A DNA stretch of 64,000 nucleotides, from assembly GCA_945870025.1 (NCBI GenBank), contig CAMBQN010000001.1:82223-146222 (forward strand), in the 5' to 3' direction. Shown piece by piece: positions 59,401 to 64,000 of the stretch (position 1 is the first letter of the stretch; the number at the start of each line of letters is the position of its first letter). Origin of the DNA: Akkermansia muciniphila. GTDB lineage: Bacteria; Verrucomicrobiota; Kiritimatiellia; RFP12; JAAYNR01. The notes beneath the pieces were generated by a model, which was not told the DNA's origin, ran no database searches, and saw only the letters and a program-made list of their open reading frames with translations. Both the position numbers and the translations under genes were made by a program.

Positions 59401-59604
59401 GGGGTCAACCTGCACATCATCATCCGTGGCGTGACCTTTGAGGACTCCACGCTGGACAAATTTCTCACCACCAACGCCTTCACCTACGACCCCGTCAGCG
59501 GCAAATGGCTCTACGCCTACCAAATGATCGCCACCCCCGACCTCTTCACCGGCACCTGCCACTCGATCGCAATCTACCAAGGCAGCGACCCCGTGGGGCA
59601 GTAG
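56455..59604 (+). CDS. large secreted Ig-like/PKD-like protein (1,049 aa)
   Basis: A signal peptide (VKAVTLAAVFVSASAFAD) leads repeated beta-sandwich modules. At least two are PKD-like (TVLSVLGADDGGAANLVYSW at about 55, and VVATVLGADDAGEAALTYSW at about 230). They are interleaved with BIG-type Ig units (TSIALSPTSLRMNPGTSRTFIAVVRDQF, ARIVVTPASVSLDPLSTRQFSATAYDQF). A chitobiase-C-like unit follows (PIITPAGGTFSQPQTVTITPA, later TARFTFDGSP). No enzyme active site is clear. It is followed by a metalloprotease-motif protein, so it may be a surface or adhesive component. Confidence 0.7.
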   Translation: MLQLIRGLCAGARGVKAVTLAAVFVSASAFADAPPKVAVPASAKPAVVTAKTTVLSVLGADDGGAANLVYSWNTMNTPPAVPTYTRNGCNAAKQTTVTFKADGTYTFQVIISDKAGQTATSEVTVAVSSTPTSIALSPTSLRMNPGTSRTFIAVVRDQFVKNLAPQPAVAFAISGGGTVGSNGIFTAAAPGGPYTLTASSCGRQATASITVNAAPALATPAAVSANPVTTTNVVATVLGADDAGEAALTYSWSATGAASVTFSPNASKLAKATQATFKKPGQYVLKAIVKDAQALTATSTVPVTVVATAARIVVTPASVSLDPLSTRQFSATAYDQFNVLMASQPAFTWSAQNISINASGLATADGDAGVSYPVFAHVGGIFGSAVLQINNVPTPPKPIITPAGGTFSQPQTVTITPAVLAPLTNTPGWRTGVKYPGQGLESVAALSQDGATVEAMRARTAARIRWQFPGASLSPDSGPFPFYIWSLADLSATYYPALFAGVTESTDWDGNNYDFWYAETGNRVFMLMTQHWTGTGGDISLWSCASGLTQGATPSQNLANFARIPISTFAGQATRFEFAGEKVRLVVGAAPLVSATTDADGWVTYTGTNGSGRVTAPLGATRFWLTLAGGDPVGSREMIISDKPKTTARFTFDGSPVTEASPVVTGPLTLTHDATLRARVYSAAAYRSPETVAVFTSNIPLLPAESVVSPAYLSIAHATLEGTPAQVSLDGPSGVMTGLPIGDFRYLMRYPLLPDAPTPLTLHRSGLADLTGSVLWRALEIGVAPDTQIRLGESVILSASNSIAGERVITVTDASGAAFAEHRTLNPGPCSFPVLFDRAGTFTAIATLDGISFASLVISVTQVDLQGPIACQIGFRREKEVLVYGPASAVFFTANDPTLLEVSVKETTARGVRLYLKPLKAGTPILQARLGSPTGPILAQQEVDEFTMRSQSTTTIGVVETFPDGAKRVQTNLEMDPQVLDLGVNLHIIIRGVTFEDSTLDKFLTTNAFTYDPVSGKWLYAYQMIATPDLFTGTCHSIAIYQGSDPVGQ

Positions 59605-59607
59605 TTT

Positions 59608-59640
59608 TCCTGAAACCTGAAACCTGACACCTGACACCTG
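59608..59640. repeat. CCTGAAA/CCTGACA heptamer element J
   Basis: Four to five units of CCTGAAA/CCTGACA, period 7, followed by T5, lie between two secreted-protein genes. The unit equals the right arm of elements E and H, but no left arm is present. It could be a decayed or partial copy. Confidence 0.75.
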
Positions 59641-59672
59641 TTTTTCCAACTCACCTATTGACCGGAGAACAC

Positions 59673-62600
59673 ATGAAGCGTAAACTCATTCTCATCGTGA
59701 CCGTCGTACTGACAACCCTGACAATCTGGAGCCTGCGGGCAGGGGTCAATCCGCATATTGTGGAGGTGGACCTGGACATCGACTACCTTGCAGCCGACGA
59801 TCCGACAGAATGGACTCCTGGTGGGTTTGTGTGCGTCGAAGGCAGAAGGAAGATCACCTTGCAGAAGGTTCAACCGGCCGACTGGGGCACCACCGCTGGT
59901 GACTCCACCAAACGGGTTCGGCTCTCGTGGGGAAGCACGAAAATCGCGATCTATGACGCCGCCACTGGTGGAAATGCGGTCATTTCGGGCACCGACTATG
60001 CGAATGCGAACCTGCCGACGAACTTCTGGGTTGAGGGTGTGGCCGTCAGCGCCACTGCGGGAACGAGTACAGCCCAGGGGCCGGAGACCATTCTGGCGCA
60101 GGCCATTCCCGACGGAATGTATGACCGGATCAGTTTCACGGTTGTGGACTTCACGAAGCTGATGCTGACCGACGCGGTCACGGACGAGAATGTGGCGGAC
60201 ACGACCCTGTTCGATGAGTTGCAATCCCAAGACAACACACTATACGTGGCCGAGGCGAGTAACGGGACAGCCGAACTGACGATCCAGGGCTGGTGGCAGC
60301 CTGACGACATCGACGGCGATCAATTCCGGTGGAAGGTTCTGCTCACAAACGAAGCGAACGAAGCAACCGCCACGACAACGCACTGGGCACCTGATAACAA
60401 CGGCACCTTCACAATGAACCCGCAGACGCTCACGTGGACCAGCAATACGGTTAGCGGGTTGCCCGACCGCACATTCAAGATTCTTGGATGGTACGACTGC
60501 AACGGGAACGGCGTCTATGACAGCGACGAACCGCACCGGCTGCTTAATGTCAGCGTGTACAACTTCCAGATTGTTTGGGCACAACGAAACAGTCCGTGGA
60601 AGGTGGCGGACTATACCGCCGCCCAGTCCGTTCAACAACCACTCGGAGGCCAAGTGGGGCAGCCGGGCGGAGAGGGTGGATTTGGGGGGGCGCCGACAGG
60701 AAGTGAGTTCGGTCGACTGTCGGATCCCTTCACCGTCAAGAACTACGAACTCATCGACAATGGTTCAGGAAGCAGTCGGACTTTAAAACTGAAGATGCTC
60801 AGCAACGTTTCGTCGTGGAGCAACGACTATGTGCTCACGGAGCAGGGGGTGAACTCCGACATCTTTGCAGATGAAGAGGACGGGCTTGCGGTTCGTCGGG
60901 TGCTGGAGCAGAATGTGGCCGATAGCGCCAAGGGACCGGACCGGGAGACCGTGTTGATGGCCTCGGTCGCGTTCGGCGCGGAACGTATCATGACCGTCTA
61001 TAAGCCACAGAATGGCAGCGTCTACGAGGCAGAGCGTGTTACGGTTGAGATTGAGATGTCCGCGCTTCCCGCGACGAACGTGGCCGACACGATCACGGTC
61101 ACGGTGGTCTCCAGCCTGAGGCCGGGGTTGGTGGAGACCGGTGTGCTTGTGGAGACGAGCGTTGATTCGCTGGTTTTCGCGAGATCGGACGGAGAACTGA
61201 AGATGCAGATCGTTCGTATTACCGACAAGGACACGACGGGCGCGGATGACCTGACGGCGGTGCTGTCAAGCAAGGCACTCGAGATCTCGGGGAGCACCGT
61301 GGATGCGATGGAGACCGGTGCCAAAAGCCTCGTCTTCAGGACCGACGCGATCAGCGCCAGTGGCGGGGCGGCAGGCACGGGCGGCGGAGCCAGTTCGTAT
61401 GTTGCCATCGGGGCGATCTGGGTGCCGCTCGGCGCCATCGCGAAGGACAAGGTCGGACAACCCACTTTTCCTAGATACTGGCAAGGCACCACCCTTCGCG
61501 CACAAGTCACGCGACGGCGCGGCATGATTTTAGAAGACTACCCGAACGACCTGGAGTGGAGCAAGGCTGCTGAACAGCTGCCTCCCGCAGGAGCGAGTAC
61601 AGATTGCAAATACTACACATTCGCCCCGCTTAAAATTTTCCATGTCATTGACGATGATGGGGCGACTCCCGTATTTTCCGACGTACTGCCCTTTTTACCG
61701 ATAATACCAGGACTGCCGGCCTTGCCGTCGGTGACGCGCGTCAAGGCGAAGGGGGGAGACATACTGAAGGCGAAGCCCGTCGGGCATGCCGAGCCCTATG
61801 ACGAGGTGACTGTCTTTGAAGTGGATATCGATTCCGTCGATGCGAACTTTGCGCCTAGCGTCGAAAAGCTGGCTGTGAGGTATACAATAAAGCCAGCAGG
61901 ATACACTGCGAGTTTCGGAAAACTCGAGGTGTTCAAGAACGGCGATACCGTGAATCCGATATTCAAGGATGAGACGATCACAATGACTGGCGCGAATGTT
62001 CTCTACGAGTGGGACGGCAAAGCGAATCAAGGGGCGGACAGCGGAAAGTATGTCGGCCCTCGTGATTCTCCGTACACCATAAAGGTCTCGATCAGTGATG
62101 TGGCCGACTTTAGTTCGTCATGCAGCGACAGCAAGACCACAAAGGTGGAAGTGGAATCGCTTGCATTCAACATCAACCGATGGGGAGAGATTGTCATCAT
62201 GAACGTTCCCGAACATCAAGTGGAAGTCTCCACTTTGGTAAAACTCAAAAAGAAAGATGGTACAGGCGCGGTTACCGCCGTACCCATTCATGTCTCCTTT
62301 TCCGGGGGAGATCCTGAACCGTGGAACGCAACACCGATCCAGTCATACAGCTATGCTACTGGCAAGTACCTTGGAAAGAAAGGCGATCCCACGGCAATCT
62401 ATTGGGCGGATCATGCTAGTGCTGATTCTGGCAGCACCGACGGCTACAAGCATGTCTGTTGGGGAGCGACTATAACAACTGCGGGGGCAGATCAAGGGAA
62501 AACGTATGTCTGGTTCCGACCTTCTGGCGTCGGCGGTGACGACTTCATATTGAAAGCCGTTATCAAGGATTCCGCTGGTGCTGACCTGATTACGAAGGAA

Positions 62601-63443
62601 AGCGGTCTGTTGACAGTTTGGAGGCAGGCTGCATTTGAGAAAATATTCGAGATGGCTGGTGAGACGCATGTATCTGTGAACGGGACGGAAGTCAACATTC
62701 AGCCGTATTTCCATAATGCAGGGCTAGTAGAAACCTATGTGGATTATGTGGTGGGTGCCGTCAAACCGATCCCAATCGAAAAAAGCGTCCAATACATTTG
62801 TCTCTGGAAGAATGCTTATCCACATCAAAAGGACTGGGCGACCCTGCGGAAAACAACTGCCTTAGAGACTATAAGGGCGGATGTTTTGGCGGCGGCGGAA
62901 GGTCCGGCGGGCGTTGCCCGTGACGAAGCCCGCGCGCGTATCAACGACCAAGCACAATTTTGGGTCGATAGAATCGACAGTGAATTCAATACCTCTATGA
63001 TGGAATGGCTAGCTAATGGGGGAATGGCCAATGACTCTATTGTTGGAATTAAGTATATTCACCCGAAGTATAATTCCGTCTTAGTGGGTGGGGTGCTCAA
63101 TCCCGATACTGAGACATACATCTGGCCAGATTGGGTTCGAGTAACGACGCGTAATGGCAGATACACTAACATAGACCCTGATAGCGTTTGGTGTCCTGGA
63201 ACTGGCTTCGGCGGCCTGTCGCACCCCAATAAAATCATCTCAATAACAAAAAACAACAATACTCCAGCTCTATCAATCGCACATGAAGTTGGACATGCGA
63301 CAAAGTCCTTTTTCAAACGACGGAATTTCAGCACAAGTCTAAGTCCTGATGATCACTCTGCACTAGGGCTTATGGATCCTAGCGGATCACAACCCGCATT
63401 CACAGTCGACGAACAGAAAATACTGAGAGGAATCAAGCCATGA
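59673..63443 (+). CDS. large secreted protein with C-terminal HExxH metalloprotease motif (1,256 aa)
   Basis: A signal peptide (MKRKLILIVTVVLTTLTIWSLRAG) leads a long region of beta-rich text without clear domains, including a FlgD/Ig-like stretch around residues 750-830 (FGKLEVFKNGDTVNPIFKD, YTIKVSISD). The last 60 residues contain AHEVGHATKSFFKRRNF and, 20 residues later, DDHSALGLMDPSG: an HExxH zinc site, a further His and a Met-turn-like GLMDP, as in metzincin-type proteases. The catalytic role is inferred. The ribosome-binding site is GGAG. The next gene overlaps by 4 nt. Confidence 0.6.
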   Translation: MKRKLILIVTVVLTTLTIWSLRAGVNPHIVEVDLDIDYLAADDPTEWTPGGFVCVEGRRKITLQKVQPADWGTTAGDSTKRVRLSWGSTKIAIYDAATGGNAVISGTDYANANLPTNFWVEGVAVSATAGTSTAQGPETILAQAIPDGMYDRISFTVVDFTKLMLTDAVTDENVADTTLFDELQSQDNTLYVAEASNGTAELTIQGWWQPDDIDGDQFRWKVLLTNEANEATATTTHWAPDNNGTFTMNPQTLTWTSNTVSGLPDRTFKILGWYDCNGNGVYDSDEPHRLLNVSVYNFQIVWAQRNSPWKVADYTAAQSVQQPLGGQVGQPGGEGGFGGAPTGSEFGRLSDPFTVKNYELIDNGSGSSRTLKLKMLSNVSSWSNDYVLTEQGVNSDIFADEEDGLAVRRVLEQNVADSAKGPDRETVLMASVAFGAERIMTVYKPQNGSVYEAERVTVEIEMSALPATNVADTITVTVVSSLRPGLVETGVLVETSVDSLVFARSDGELKMQIVRITDKDTTGADDLTAVLSSKALEISGSTVDAMETGAKSLVFRTDAISASGGAAGTGGGASSYVAIGAIWVPLGAIAKDKVGQPTFPRYWQGTTLRAQVTRRRGMILEDYPNDLEWSKAAEQLPPAGASTDCKYYTFAPLKIFHVIDDDGATPVFSDVLPFLPIIPGLPALPSVTRVKAKGGDILKAKPVGHAEPYDEVTVFEVDIDSVDANFAPSVEKLAVRYTIKPAGYTASFGKLEVFKNGDTVNPIFKDETITMTGANVLYEWDGKANQGADSGKYVGPRDSPYTIKVSISDVADFSSSCSDSKTTKVEVESLAFNINRWGEIVIMNVPEHQVEVSTLVKLKKKDGTGAVTAVPIHVSFSGGDPEPWNATPIQSYSYATGKYLGKKGDPTAIYWADHASADSGSTDGYKHVCWGATITTAGADQGKTYVWFRPSGVGGDDFILKAVIKDSAGADLITKESGLLTVWRQAAFEKIFEMAGETHVSVNGTEVNIQPYFHNAGLVETYVDYVVGAVKPIPIEKSVQYICLWKNAYPHQKDWATLRKTTALETIRADVLAAAEGPAGVARDEARARINDQAQFWVDRIDSEFNTSMMEWLANGGMANDSIVGIKYIHPKYNSVLVGGVLNPDTETYIWPDWVRVTTRNGRYTNIDPDSVWCPGTGFGGLSHPNKIISITKNNNTPALSIAHEVGHATKSFFKRRNFSTSLSPDDHSALGLMDPSGSQPAFTVDEQKILRGIKP

Positions 63444-64000
63444 GAATAATTATGATCTTCTCCGCTGTTGTGGCAATGAGCTTCACGTCGCTGGAATCTG
63501 CCCAATCGGTTCCCCCACAGCGATCCATCATACTCTCTGTCGGAGATGGCCCGTACGTGTTCGAAAGGAATGTTTCGTTCACCGTCAGTTATCGTAACGG
63601 GGAGCAGGAGCCTTGGGTAGTTCCAACGCCCAGCGAGTCCGTAAATGCCGGGATACGTTACCGCCTGTCTGGATCAACGAAACGTCAGTGGGGGTACGGG
63701 GGGTACAATTTCGGCAGCAACACATACACGACATTCACACTCCCTGATGGTCAAGAGGTAACTGCGTGGGTAATGCCTATTGTTAATCATATTTCTATCG
63801 CTCCCGGTCAGACGAACGAGTTCAAGATTGATTTGTATCGTGATGGCTGGTCGGGGGATTTGAAGCCTGGCCCCTGGACTGTTTGGATCGTGGATGACAA
63901 TCTTAAACTTGAGTCCAATCGCATCGAAATCCCGCTTGTCTTCACGGCTGATTCAATTGCCGCCTGCATCGAAGTGGCCACCGACAACAAGCAACCGTTG
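63440..64000 (+). CDS. secreted protein of unknown function (cut by right edge)
   Basis: An ATG overlaps the previous stop codon (ATGA). The 187 visible residues open with a signal peptide (MRIIMIFSAVVAMSFTSLESAQS) and continue as beta-rich text (RSIILSVGDGPYVFERNVSF, TAWVMPIVNHISIAPGQTNE, WTVWIVDDNLKLESNRI) to the window end without a stop. Translational coupling suggests it works with the metalloprotease-like protein, for example as an inhibitor or a partner. No domain recognised. Confidence 0.65.
   Translation, partial: MRIIMIFSAVVAMSFTSLESAQSVPPQRSIILSVGDGPYVFERNVSFTVSYRNGEQEPWVVPTPSESVNAGIRYRLSGSTKRQWGYGGYNFGSNTYTTFTLPDGQEVTAWVMPIVNHISIAPGQTNEFKIDLYRDGWSGDLKPGPWTVWIVDDNLKLESNRIEIPLVFTADSIAACIEVATDNKQPL

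Noticed and set aside
57913..59649. 578-residue open frame on the minus strand
   Set aside because: Gly/Asp-rich text with no domain, antisense to the 1,049-residue secreted protein that has a signal peptide and Ig-like repeats.

Overview
This is a GC-rich bacterial chromosome segment, most likely from a Gram-negative member of the PVC group (Kiritimatiellota/Lentisphaerota/Verrucomicrobiota). That placement is an inference from gene content: a Kdo-pathway isomerase (kdsD), a meso-DAP type MurE, a type II secretion operon with a secretin, planctomycete-style sigma factor/kinase genes, and large secreted Ig-like proteins. No rRNA is present. One tRNA-Met (CAT) lies at 4050-4125.

Layout. 1-1086: 3' end of a JetD-like (Wadjet) gene cut by the left edge. 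1328-2403: three small zinc-ribbon/membrane proteins. 2496-4015: SurA-N-like lipoprotein and recO. 4193-7348: trpF, trpC, accA and accD on the minus strand. 7529-10328: a PurF-family protein without the N-terminal Cys, and an M24 peptidase whose start region is a copy of the purF-like start. 10608-18267: kdsD, mutS, a small membrane protein, a rhomboid, a phosphomutase-like metalloenzyme, a BaiN-like flavoprotein and CorA. 18564-26040: an HU protein, then the start of a division/cell-wall cluster (mraZ, rsmH, ftsL-like, ftsI, murE, murF). 26037-31771: secreted proteins and a sigma factor/H-X9-DG membrane protein/Ser-Thr kinase module, with the kinase frameshifted. 32105-37827: DUF2339/DUF3999 membrane proteins, a TPR protein and an HTH-EIIA protein. 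38094-41798: dnaG, cvpA and a TPR lipoprotein. 41950-53658: LysM lipoprotein and a type II secretion operon, gspE-F-G-H-I-J-K-L-M-D, with no gspC seen. 53880-54509: a RAYT transposase bracketed by inverted REPs. 54600-56093: guaB. 56455-64000: three secreted proteins, one ending in an HExxH metalloprotease motif; the last is cut by the right edge.

The most unusual signal is in the gaps between genes. At least nine loci carry short oligomers repeated in tandem, with a different unit at each locus (periods about 4, 6, 7, 8 and 9 bp), and most are followed by a spacer and the reverse-complement arm, making a long hairpin. Some copies share flanks or are near-identical between distant loci: 9077-9183 with 16061-16161; 20814-20901 with 46801-46888 (88 nt, identical, inverted); 10330 with 56197 (18-nt signature). 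They therefore look mobile. A second small hairpin family (core CCGCTTGC..CAAACC..GGTTTG..GCAAGCG) sits beside several of them. In three places these elements have entered reading frames: the RsmH tail, the GspI leader and the LysM lipoprotein N-terminus. The RAYT gene is a possible mobiliser, but nothing in the window proves the link.

Starts were chosen by ribosome-binding site and family length. Functions come from motifs and family memory; no database search was run.
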